Source of the DNA: Anastatus disparis
Lineage: Eukaryota; Arthropoda; Insecta; Hymenoptera; Eupelmidae
Assembly (NCBI GenBank): GCA_017163975.1
Contig: JAFFSR010000281.1
Coordinates: 2,196,122-2,260,121, forward strand
DNA length: 64,000 nucleotides
Direction: 5' to 3'
This document shows positions 46,001-58,828 of the stretch, in pieces. The notes below the pieces were generated by a model that was not told the origin of the DNA, made no database searches, and saw nothing but the letters and a program-made list of their open reading frames with translations. How positions within the stretch are numbered: the stretch's first letter is position 1; the number at the start of each line of letters is the position of its first letter. Made by a program: the position numbers and the translations under genes.

Positions 46001-49000
46001 TTTAATTTTTATTAATTTTAAAATACAATGTAGATTCTAAAAATTGTAGCGTTAATCAAAAAAATTTATTAGAAAAAAATTTCAAATATTTGTGTAAAAA
46101 ATACAAAAATGCATTAAAAAATCCTTCTAAATATTCATAGATACAGGTCATTGGAAAAAAAACTATAAAATATTAATAACATTTGATTAAATAACTGCAA
46201 TAACGTGTTCACGTGTTGGGCTTTAATCAAAAGCTTATTTGATTTGGTATATTTTAAATTAAAGATCGATAATTTCTCATGTAGCCGTTAACTAGTTCAT
46301 TTTAAAATCAAATATTTCGATTATTAGATACGAATATATTGCTATTTTCCCATTACTCTATTTTATCAAGATATTATTATAACTATTCTACCGAATTCCA
46401 ATATGAATAAATGTATTAACCAAATGTATACATTGAAAATGATTTATTTCAAACGAAATTTTATATAAGATTTTCAATTGAGTTAATTAAAAAAAAGAAT
46501 TATATTTAATTATAATATTTATGAATTAAAATTTTTAAAATCCATTAATATTGATTAGTTCAATAGAAAATGTGTTTTCAAATGTATTATAATTATGAAC
46601 ATAAGCAATCTTTATCAACGCGGGTCAAAATTACTTTTTTGCATAATAAAAGAAAAATAAATTTCGATTTAACTAATAATGTCAATAACCTGATATAAAC
46701 CCATACACGTGTATGATTTTTATCGGTATGTAACTTTGTTTAATAAATTTATAATCATCGTATCAATCCTCAATGTTTAACAAATAAGCTACTGTATATT
46801 TTTTTCAAACAGCTATATTATGTCAAAGGTTTGCACCTGTGCTTACTTTGTAGAATGTTGCAATTTTGATGCATTAATGCTGGCCTTTTGGAAAAGGTTA
46901 AGGGTTCTCTATATCATTATTTAGTTCTTGGAAATTTAGATATTCGTAATTGTAAATGAAATTTGACAGAATTTCTGCTATACAATTCTCCGAATCGGTA
47001 ATGTATTACATTACAATTTCATGCAACAATTAACCTTTATAATGGAATTTGGTAATTGTGTTTCTGGTTTTATTATTTTTTTTGAAGTAGGAAAATGAAA
47101 ATATATTTTCTATAAAAAATTGTCATGTATGTAATACATTGTATTGCGTATGATTATTGTTAAAAAATAATAATTTTTTTATAAATTATCATAAAAAAAC
47201 TTTCAATAAATAATAACTTTAATGTAAATTGTATTTCTTAGCTGAGAAAGAATGTGCTTCAAATAAAAATACATCATTGTAACAAGCAATTCGGTACTCC
47301 TGTCAAAGCATGATCGATGTTTTGATAAAAATTTATCGCACAAATGTAGGTCAAGAAAAATGCACATTAAATTTCATGCAATATTTATCACTGAAGTACT
47401 ATAAAATAACGTGATAATTTTATTAAACATTTTTTCTCATAAAATATTTAAAAATTTATTAAATTATGGAAACGAATAGTGTCAAAATACGTTAGTATGC
47501 ATATTACAAACGTTATATTTTGTTTGATTTATTGCATTATAAATTTGAACAAAAGTGTAACGCTTTTAAATCTGATAAAATTGCATTAAATAATCAAATA
47601 TTTAATGTGACCAATAAATATTTAAATTATAAGTGAAATTGACTTATTTTTGTAAATGTTTGAATAAATTACGTAAATAATTAAAAAACAAAAAAAAAGA
47701 ATAAATCAACAATGTGTCAGACAATATTTTCGAGAATTCAAAAAATCATGCTTCTGAGAAAATTTTCCTTTTTCCTTAAAAAAAAAAAAAAAAAATTGTG
47801 AAATTTTTTGTAAATATAGAACAATTATCAGGTTTAATCATTTAAATAATGGGAAAAATTATTTTATTTAAAAAAAAAAAACATTTGATTAAGTGAAAAC
47901 TCCAAAGATTTTCAAACAACATAAAAAATTACATTACCAAAAACTAGTAACACAATCGTAAAAGCAAATATTAACCATCCAAATTCAATGAAGAATAACC
48001 AAATTCAATAAATCAATATTGAACTGTATATGTAATCAGTTAAACTATTATTCATCATTTAATGCCACTCTTTAGCGCGAAATATTTAATATAAATCTAA
48101 CATAGCTAATGTATATATGTATAGATCATAAGTTCACGTATAAAGCTGGATGAGTGCAAAGAGATAAGGTTTATAGGAACGTGGTTAGACTGCTACTACT
48201 TATTGGAGTGTGGAAATTGTTCTGATAAGAGATCGTGTGAACCTACTAACTTTGCACCCTCTCTGCCCCTTCCTTTTTTTTCCTACCTATAATACATATC
48301 TCATTCCTTGTTCTTATACTTTCTCTCTCTTTCTCTTAACATTAATCCTTCGTGACTATCGATAGGTGAGTTTTACTATAAGTTGCGCACAACCGCAATC
48401 TTATAGCTAACCCTTAACTTACGATGTATGTCGACTTGTTTTATGGTCCTTATGCGCTCAGTTAGATAGTATAAACTTGCCTCTGTAAGGAGTAACTCAA
48501 ATCTTTTTATTTCAAAGGATTTTCATGTTAATTTATGTAGAATAAATTTTTTTTATTTAAATCCAATATTGCGATATAAATATTTAAAAAATTGAAAATT
48601 TTTCAAATAATCAGTTAATTTGTTTATTTTAAATAATTAAAATTATACTGTAGTTTTTTTTTATTTCAATCAATTAAATAATTATATAGTGCAATCGCTA
48701 TCTAATAAATTAACAAAGCATCCTTAATTTTCTATTTGGATCAATTTTACATTTCCATCCCCAAGATATAAAATAATTTATACTCTGGATTACCACCTGA
48801 ACAATTCCACTGAATAAACTAACGGACTCGCTATTCGCTTCTTTATTCAATCTCTGAAAAAATGAAGAATTTAACTAATCGTATTATCTACGCGACTATT
48901 GAACATTCGCTTTGAGATTGGTAATGTATACTTACAGGTGCATTCGAAAATCGAGCCCTCCATGGGTATGTGTGTCTGTGTGTGGGTGCACGTGTGTGCA

Positions 49001-51982
49001 ATTGAATCTGCATTAACAATTATTCAAGTGTATACAATTATTTCAGTCGCTGATAGAATTTGCTATTGCGCTGCTCAATCTGCTGTGCATTTAGTGGGTT
49101 GTCTATTGGAATGGAAAAAAAATATGTATGCAGGAAATTAAAAATATGTTATTTTTAAATTCATAAAGAAAAACAGTTGGTGCGTTAACGGAACAATTCA
49201 ACGTTAATAATGCGCGTTTATTTTTCAGTTTGTTTGCCAATTAATGACGACTGTTCTTGATTAAAGTTTCTATTATCGATATTATTTAATAATTTTAGAT
49301 AAAATTTGAGTTTTGAAAACTAGAAAATAATATTGAGCATATTATTTCATAAAAAAACAAACAAATAAAAATTTATTAAGAATTCTTATATATATATTAT
49401 TCTAATCGAATATATGTAAATGATGAAATTACTTTAATCGTATACATTTTCTTTAAAAACTTTTTTTTTCATAAAATAAAATTTTTTACTTCAAAACTAA
49501 TATATTTTTTGTCAAATTCACTTTAACAATGCTTGGATAATCTTTGAGCTTTAATATTTATGAAATCAATATAAAGTATGTACGTGTATGCTTTTGTGCT
49601 TAAATCTTGAAACTTTAACTTCGCATAAATATAGTTGATATTATTGAAAACTAGCAAAATCTATTGAAAACGTGACTATCTGAGTTTATGCATTACTAAA
49701 AAAGTATCTGAGATATACGAGAGAAAGAAATACACATAACAATTTCGACAAAAGAAAGTTATATCAAATTGAGGAAATTTACTTCTTTTTTACTTTAAAA
49801 ACAACAAAAAGAAGAAATTTGGACTGTATTTAATAAAATTTAAATACAAGTTGCAAATTATTTCATAATTAATTCTAATTTCCATTCTAAACTTACTTCA
49901 TAAATAAAAACTAACGTACTCGAGCATCAACCCTTTTTATAAAATCAACTAGAAACGCGATAATGAGAGATAAATCAATTTTAACAAAAAAAAAAAGATC
50001 GTGTTCTTTTTGTTTCTATAATTGAATTTACTCGTACCGACACCCTTCATCCAGGGAATTCCATTTATCTTACTCAAGTAATAATGATAGAGTAACTCTC
50101 GAGGTAGTCAACGTACTTCTGCTTATCATCACTAAGACATTCTCGAATTATTTCCTTCAGCGTCTTTCTCTTACCAATAATCTGATAAATGTTAAAATTT
50201 TTTATCATTTCAAGTGTCATTTATGATTTTTTTTATTATTTAAGAAAATCATAAAAAAGTTTTTTTTCAACTTATTTAAATAAAAGATTAAACTGAACGA
50301 TAAGAATGTCAAATAAAATAAATATTGTACAGACTTGCAAAACGTACATGTTAGTTTAAAAATGCTTCCTAAAGTTATACGTAAGAAGAAAAATATATCG
50401 CCTAAAAAGTTTTCTTCCGAAATAACGATCTCCCGCGTCTTTCCTAAAAATCCAACTTTTCAGCATTGATGAGGGTAATGTATACAATATAAAAAAAAAG
50501 AAATAGACACACAGGAGCATGAATATACGCGAGGGGTGAAAGTGAGTGATTCTCTAAATTAGTTTTGTTAACGTTCCGAATTCTTGTTGGCTCGCTGCCG
50601 CGTGCCAAATTTGTAGCTTTGTTAAATCTTCGTACTCTCAAGATCTTAAGATTTCACTGGAGTTTATAGTTTTGAATAGAAAAAAGGAAAGCTAAGAGTA
50701 AACTGTATCTATATTTTTTTTATAATATTTTTATTATGAGTGCAATAGATTAAATTTATACTTGATATTTATAAAAAATCTTTTGTGTTAAAATTTGCCT
50801 GCAGGAAAAAGTAAATCAAGAAGAATAAATGGGATTTATAGTTAAAATCAAATTTAAACATAAATGAAAATGCATATACAAACATCACCTGAAAATAATA
50901 TATTCCTACAATCTCATAAAATGTATCTATATAATCTTATATAAAAAAACTAATCCTTTTTAACGTCGTAAAGCTTCCTTTCAGCACAGAACAAAGTAAT
51001 AAATAAATATGTATCAAATATTTGAATATAAAAGATAAAATATTGTAAACATTTTAACAGGAAAAGTATACGCCTTGTTGATAATTAAGCATGATAAAAG
51101 AATATAGACAGATAAGAGATAAGTACACTTGAAAAGATAAAATAGAGTTTCGTGTAATAGTAGACATCTCATAAATTCGCGCTCTCTTGATTCGCGTTTT
51201 TTTTTTATAAACAGACAAAAACTGAGTTAATTAAAGGAAATACTACAAAACAAAAGCTAATTCAACGACTGTAAAAAAAAGCTCTAGTCGTTGAAAAAGA
51301 GAAAAAAAAGATTATTAAAAGGACTTTATAGAATAGATTTGCATATTTTGTATGAAACGAAATAACCAGTGTACGGACTAATAAATAATTGTCCATTTTT
51401 TTTATTTTTAAATGAAACAGTAACAAAATTTCTTTAGTTTTATACGATGCAAATCAGAATAAGAGCTACGATACTTGAAATCGTATATAAGATTATCTGT
51501 CATTGCAAATTTATATTTTGTACAATTTTATTGTACCATATTCTTTGTCCCTTTACATGTATACTTTATTTAAATAGCAAGCTTTTGTCAAAGATATCTT
51601 GTCAATTATAAAGCTAAAATATATGTTTAGCTTGCTATTGTCTTTTGATAATGGCCATTGTATTAAATTCTTATAAGAGAAATAAAGTTATAAAAATATG
51701 GTTAATTGGTACGGGTGTACAAAGGATATTATTTAGGTACAGTTATTTATAGAAAATCTCGTTAGTAAGAAGAGTTTTAATGTGATAAAGATGTTTTTCT
51801 TCAATATTCATCAACATAAAAAAGAACATCTATTGAAATCTTTCATATAAACTTTAATTCGTACTTTAATTTTATTTTCATTAAGTTACTATTAATCATA
51901 TTAATTTTCTTTTATGAATTTTCCATATAAAATTATTTAATTTTTTATTCCATTATCAATTTTATATTCCAAAGAATTAAAA
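43001..51982. other. 9 kb without a visible gene
   Basis: The first few hundred bases are the likely 3' UTR of the citron-like gene, with several AATAAA-type words by 43850. Beyond that, GC-richer islands occur near 44340-44570 and 48120-48500 without a reading frame or RNA signature. A TG-rich patch lies near 48965-49000. No RNA gene or transposon was recognised. Confidence 0.45.
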
Positions 51983-52190
51983 GAGGTCGTCAGTGGCTCA
52001 CTCGGTAGAGCGATGAATTCATAATCTCGAGGACTCGAGTTCGAATCCTAATCTCAGCAGCTGATTGACACAAGCACCACTGTACATTATACGTGCTTTA
52101 TTCACAAACACACTGAAAACCTCCGTCACTAATTAGCATTGTAATGATAGCATAAATACAGCGACGTTAAATAAAATTAAAAAAAAAGAG
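51983..52190 (+). mobile_element. tRNA-derived SINE, copy 2
   Basis: The A box (CAGTGGCTCACTCGGTAGAGC) and B box (GAGTTCGAATCC) lie in a tRNA-like head. The body runs through GACACAAGCACCACTGTACAT and the tail is GCGACGTTAAATAAAATTA plus an A run. AGAATT flanks both sides and may be the target duplication. It is the same family as the minus-strand copy at 26079-26269. Divergence between copies is moderate, with several indels. Confidence 0.85.
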
Positions 52191-52424
52191 AATTCTTTTG
52201 TCATGACGTTTAATTCTCCTTTGTCGAGAGTACACATGATGTTTAAATAATTAAACTTTAAATATATTTTTTGATTTTTTATTTAATTTAATAAGTAAAG
52301 AAATATATTTTTTAATTTTTAAAATTAATATGACATTATGTGAATGCGGAAAAAATAAATTCTAAATTTAATGATTAAAAGTTTTTATAATTGTGTAACT
52401 TAGGATACAAATTTTTTATTATTA

Positions 52425-52685
52425 TTAATTTCAGCTAATAAAAAAAATATTCTGCTTTTTAAGGAAAAATCTTTAGTTTGATAAAATTTATGTATTCAAA
52501 GCATAGTAAAGACCTTTAGATTTTAAAATTAATATATTTGAAAAAAATTTCATACAAAGTAAACATACAAAGTGTTGTAACAAATAGCGTAATACTCATT
52601 TTAAAAATTTTTATCAAACCAAAGATTTTTCCTTAAAAAAGCAAAATATTTTTTTGTGTTCTTTTTATTGATTAAAATTAATAGC
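52425..52685. mobile_element. Inverted repeat, MITE-like, ~260 bp
   Basis: The left arm (about 52425-52491) has GCTTTTTAAGGAAAAATCTT and TTTGATAAAA. These return inverted at about 52609-52645 as TTTTATCAAACCAAAGATTTTTCCTTAAAAAAGC, followed by matching outer blocks. A third partial copy of the CAAAGATTTTTCCTTA word lies at 52719-52734. No coding content. Confidence 0.6.
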
Positions 52686-52742
52686 AATGAAAAATTTTTT
52701 TCGTAAAATTTTATTCGGTCAAAGATTTTTCCTTATAAAGAA

Positions 52743-55700
52743 AATATACACTTTACATTTTTAAAATTTCAGTACTAAAATGAACTCCTAATATTTTCAC
52801 TGTATGTAATATTTCTTTTGAATAAAAAGTGTGTGATTGTTTATAAATTATAAACAATGTAAAAATCAATTTTTTATAATTTCTATATACTTTTTTATAT
52901 TATAGTAAATGACTCATTTTAATTACAGAATATTAATACTCAATATTCTGAGATACAATTAAAATATTCATTTTAAATGCAGTTTAACAGATTTCCAATA
53001 CAAAGTAAAAACCAATACATTTTAAATCATTCTTCTTTTTTTACCAATGTTTGAATAAAAATAAAATACTAGTTGCAATCTATATACACAGCTTCCGAGT
53101 AAGACTATTGCATAAGATATCGATTTTGAAGGCTAAGATGCATTATACGTTGAAAATTTACGTGTATGAACATGTATAGGAAAACCCAGCTTACCGCTTC
53201 ATTAAAGTCAATTTATCACCTCATCTCTGCGGCATTGGTATACGTATATAAGCATTGAAGAGAGAAGGAGAGAGAGAGAAAGGCGTCATTAAAATTTAAA
53301 GCAACAAAATCAAGATGATGGTTTGACATTAGAATGTAATCATAACAGCTTTCTAGTTATATATAGTATTTTAGTAAGTAACTATAATGTTAACGATGAG
53401 ATAAAGACGTTTTGGGTAAGCGCATGTTATTCCCATGAAAGAGCTTCGCTAATTTTACTTATTTGTAATTATTGAATTTTAGTGCAGGAAATGCGGAAAA
53501 TACATTAATTTTATCTTACTATCTGTTTATTTTATTTTTAAATTAAATAAAACTTAAAATCTATTAATTTAGTGATTTTATTAATAATTCAAATGAAAGT
53601 TTTTAATTGCAAAGAAAAAATAAAAATATATGCAATAATGATAAAAAATTAAAAATCAAGAAACGTTGAGACGTACCTCAAAGGCTATTTCTTTCGATAA
53701 TAATTTTATTCAAAATAACAACTGCAATTTTAATTATTCAATTTTAAAATTTAATGCGAACAGAGTAATGCACGAATGAAGTCCAATACGCAAAAAATAA
53801 AGAAAAAAAAAATGAAAAGCAGTTATAACTTAAAAGCTCGCTTAAGAAAAAGCTTTTGTAAGTTTCGTTATAGGAAATTGCTTGAGAAAAAGCTTATTCC
53901 TTTATCGAGCAATGAAAAGCTTTACAAATGTACTCCTTTTAGTAAATCCATATATAGATATATATGTATAAACTAAGCTCTCTAATTGAAACTTACTTTG
54001 ATACAACTTACCTTAGGTTCATAGTTATATATAACCGATATAATCGAACCCCAAAATCCTTAAGGTAAGGTTTACTTTTATGCTTTACTTCACGATTTAG
54101 ACCAGAATTTACGTAATTTAAGTTTCTCTCTCCCATACTCCCTCTCTTTCTCCATTGCAGTAGGTTTTGGTCTAAAGTTGGCTATTCCGATGAATTAATC
54201 CGTATATGTAGCTGACGGGATTGTGCGAAAGATTACAGTTTCTGGGAGGGAGCGTAGTAACGGAATAAACAAGCAACTTGCCGGTATACCCCTAAGTTCT
54301 GTGACGTTTTCCTAATGCTGAGCTTCCACAATGAGAATCGTAAACTTCTTGACTTCTTGCCTACTTGGCAATGTATAAATATATTTAGACAGGAATGTAT
54401 TTTACATTAAACAAATAGTTTATTATCATTATTTGCTACTGTCTCGCGTTTTTAGAGAAAGTAGATCGTAAAGAGTTTTTTTATTCAGTAAATAATATGT
54501 TTTTGTAGGAAGCTAATAAATTTTGATGAAGTATTAAATTATGTTTCTAAAAAAGTTCAATTTTCATTTCTTTTTTATGTACATGATAGTAAGAATATCG
54601 AATATTTATTCTATTGAATCTATTATTAAAGGTGCAACTATGACGTCCTTTAATCTGAACAATCCAATAGTTTATGTAAAAATTATTATGGGTAAAGAAG
54701 TTGTACATCATTGCATATACTGTAAAGTTTGTAATATCCATCAAGTTTCTCTTATGTTGAAAAATTTTATTTAAACTTTTCATTTCCTCAAAGAGGAAAT
54801 TTCATACGTAACAGTAAAAAAAAGTTTAAAAAATGTATTTTGAAAAATTTTATTCATACCGAAAAAGACTTCGACTTGGCGTGGTTCATTGTTTGTTTTT
54901 ATTTTAGAAAAAAGCGACTGAATCATAATCTTTTGACTCTGGTTGATGCGTTTTTGTTTTTTTATCAATATTTTGATTTTTGAACATGGATTTACAATAT
55001 TTTGATTGAAGCAGACTTTTGAAACATATATAAAAATGGATTCTAAAGTTTTTTTGTTTTTTTTTTATTTCTATCGAAAATTGTTTAGATGACTTACTGT
55101 TATTCTTTTATTTTACAAAATAATGTTTTTTTAAAACGTAATTATAATTCGAAAAATAAAAATATTAAGTTATGATCCGTTAATTTTCTATTATTAATTC
55201 TATTGTTAATTTTCTTTAATTCAAATATAGGCTCGGCAATAATCTCAACTTTATAGTAAATGAGAAATTATTATCATACTTGGTAACAAAAATCCATGTA
55301 AAAAATGAAATATTGCGATATTCTTCAGAAAAATTTTTACTAGAAGCAAAATTGAAAAATCTTAGACCGTAGAATTTCTCGTAAAAAAAAAGTTATCTCT
55401 ATTCAAGCATTATAGCGCAAAACCTGCGCCCTTGTCACAACATTCTATTTTGGTCAGTGTAAAACATATACGTGAGCCATCAATGTATAACTTTGACATT
55501 TATTCAGGACACGACTTATCCATTGCATTTTAATTACATTTTTAATTAAAGATATTTTTATATTACTCCACAATAAAATTACAATTGGTATCACTAATAG
55601 GTTATATGTCCTATCAATCGATTAAATTCACATGGACACACCCGGATGTATACGTGTGGACATAAATTTTGAGGAACATTATTCTTCCAATGAAGAGATA

Positions 55701-58519
55701 TTATAGACTTGGAAATTCATCAAAATCTCCAATTTGAATCCATCATTGTTAAAATGTTGCTTCTATGAAAAAGACAATTGAAGCAATTAAGATTAATTTG
55801 CATATAATTGCGAAACTTGTCTGAATATAGTGAAAAACATTGGTTGGTCTTATCAATCGGAAAAAAGATTAACAAAAAGCAGCATAGAAAAGGAGAAACA
55901 AATAATAAAAAAAAATCCTAGAAAACAAAAGAATAATCATCAGCGTAGATAGTAAAAAAGGAGCGTGACAAAATAATGAATATTGACCATCTTTGTGTTC
56001 ATGCGAGACCTCATTAAAACTTTTGCATTGCCTAGAATTACATATTATATATCTCTTGTTACGTTTCTTTAGCTATCTCATTTGCTTTTAACGTATAAAA
56101 ATTACGTGTCATCCTAAACTTCTTAATTTCTGTTAAATTTGGTGATTAATTAAAAAAATAGAAATGAACAAAATGCTATTTATAAAAAAAAATTTAATAT
56201 CAAAGTTAATATCAAAGTTACATTGATTAATATAGAAGTTGACTAAATTAATTAATACCGAGAACATTCAACGAATCCTTTTTTTCTTCCTTTGTGTCTT
56301 TTAGTGCTTCCGCGTAATGAACAAACTGGATCAAAGAAAAAGTCATTAAAACCAAGCATCAGTTTTGATTTATTAAACAAAGCTTGAAAAATTAAAAGAA
56401 AAAGTGTACTTCAAGTTTTTTGCATTATTTAATCGCAATAAATAGATTTATGGAAATGATTTATTTATGACGATTGACTTTCGAATGAATTTTTTATTAT
56501 TTATTCATTAATTTTTTATGCAACTATAGATTATTACCCAATTTGTATAATTATCTCATGACTGTTTTCATCAGTCCTGTTAAATTATTTATTTTTCTAT
56601 TTCTATAATAATAGAAGTACAACAACGATAATTTTGAATTCATTGATTATCTGTACTGCATAATTTTTTATATGATTAACTATTGAGAGCAGTAATTAAA
56701 AATAAAATTAAACTGTAATTTTTTACAATAGAGTTTTCTTTTTAAGAAAGTAATCATCATACACTGCAAATTCATGTGTGTTAATTCAAATAAGCGTAGC
56801 ACTTTATAAACTCAAAACGACCCTCGTAGAAATGTGAGCATAAAAAATGGTGAATGTAAAAATTTATGGCAATTAGTAATGATAATGCCAAAGAATTGGC
56901 CATAAAATATTAAAAAAAAAAAACGTTTTCATTTGTACTGGCCATGAAATGGTAAAAAAAACTTTCAATTTCGACCAGGAGATTGACCACCAAATTTAAG
57001 TATTACAAAGATTGAATATATTTAAAAAAACTGTTATTTTTTAAAATTAATAAAGTATGTACATTATTTTTATAATCCAAGATTGATTAATAATAATAAA
57101 AAAAAATTGATGAAATTACTAAATAAATATTTAAAAAACAGATAATTAGCTTTTGAAATTATAACCAAAATGCCAAAGATATTTTAAAATTGAAATATAA
57201 AAAACGCAAAAGAGTTTGCGAACACGTAATGCATTTAAACATGTTAGTAAATTAAAATACGCAATCAGATTATAATAGCATTTCAACGATTTATGTAGGT
57301 TAATAATTGAAAAAGCTCATTTTTATGTTATTTCTCTTTAAAAGCATTAATTTTGAAATACATTTAATGGAAAATTTATGCATATTATTGCTATTAAATT
57401 GATAATATTCAATGTTACATGTTTTTCATTATATTAACGTTACGGAAAATTTAATATTTTAAAATGTATTAAAAATCAAATAACACAAGCAACATTACAA
57501 CAATGTTATTCCCGTAATAAAATTGTAATTTAATATAAATCAATACTTCCATACAAGCTCTCAATTTTAAAATTATCATTCCATCTACTTTTGTGTTTGC
57601 TTTGAAATTAAAATAAAAAAAATTTTCTATCCATTAATCTAATTGAACGAAGTGCATGATATTCAATTCAACTAACTATCCATTATGTATTAACATAGTT
57701 AAAATTTCGAATCGCATACACCATTCCACTGTAATATTTGTAGTACAGTTAAAAGCAAAATCTCCATGCACTCGAATTCATTGAATGTTATAGGATTAAA
57801 ATTAAACGGCTAAAACGAGAGAGAGAGAAAGATGAGACGTAATTACATTAGCTTTAGGCATGACCTTTGTTTGAACTTTCTCTTTCAGTTTTAGCCATAT
57901 ATGCATTTTACTTGTTTGTTTAATAATTTTTCAACAACTTCATCATACTTTAAGTAAGTATGCATAATAAACATTTTGTGTGAGTTTAAATTACAATAAA
58001 ATAAATAAATGATATTACTATTGTTAACTAGAAAGTAAATTAGATTTCTTTCGAGAGTGGTGGAAAATCAATTTTCATCCCATGTTGTATAATTATTTAT
58101 TCCCAATTCGATTGTGGTCATTCAATAAATTAAAAGAAACAAAACATTGTTTAAATTGGTAAGAAGTGAAGTTAGCTGTCTGCTAATTTTTAAACGTAAG
58201 AAACACTTCAGTTTCACCCAGATTTTCAAATTACAAAAGTCACCATTACTGTTGAGACTGTAAAATAAACTCGTTAGAATTGAAATAAATTTAACATTTA
58301 TAATTTAATAATTTTATATCTTTTTTTCTATTTAACAATTAGAAATTATTGAGTATTCAACCAAATTTTTTTATCAATTTGATACCAATATTTTCAGCTT
58401 TTCTCTCCATACAAAAATCTGTAAAATTCTATGAAAAAAAAACAATTTATATATTCGTGTAAGAGCACACGTGTCAACTTGTAACTGTAGTTAGTCCGCA
58501 AGCTTTATAAGCTCTTCAG
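52743..58519. other. 5.8 kb without a visible gene
   Basis: GC-richer zones near 53090-53300 and 54030-54350 could be regulatory. Overlapping frames at 54541-54783 on both strands have no recognised domain. No RNA gene or clear transposon was seen. Confidence 0.45.
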
Positions 58520-58828
58520 GTTGAAATAGGTGCTTTACCAGAAATAAAGATTTTGGTGCTGCCAAGTCTTGTAAGTTTTATAAGCAGTTATGTAATCTTG
58601 GGATTTTTATTTTTATTTCTATCACTATGTGTCGTTACTTACGTTCTGGTTGCCAGCAAAAATTTTACAGCTTTTCATTTATGTTTTTTTCGAAGCTTTA
58701 CTTTATGTTCTGCACTTTGTAAAAAAGGAAATAGGTTGTCAGCAATAAGGATACTTATTTGTAAGAATAAAAAATATATGAAAAGTGTATTGAATAGTGA
58801 ATATTTAAACTATAAGATATTGCAATAA
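58520..58828 (+). CDS. Possible terminal exon with one membrane segment (unproven)
   Basis: An acceptor-like GCTCTTCAG precedes an open frame of 102 codons reading VEIGALPEIKILVLPSLVSF and then a hydrophobic run of about 25 residues, consistent with one transmembrane helix, followed by a basic tail. An AATAAA signal overlaps the TAA stop region. The short LPE-plus-hydrophobic pattern loosely recalls the last membrane exon of CD36-type receptors, but there is no upstream exon in view. It may be chance. Confidence 0.2.
   Translation, partial: VEIGALPEIKILVLPSLVSFISSYVILGFLFLFLSLCVVTYVLVASKNFTAFHLCFFRSFTLCSALCKKGNRLSAIRILICKNKKYMKSVLNSEYLNYKILQ

Noticed and set aside
54541..54783. Overlapping frames on both strands, one with a Cys/His cluster
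   Set aside because: The HHCIYCKVC spacing does not match a zinc-finger class and there is no splice or neighbour support.
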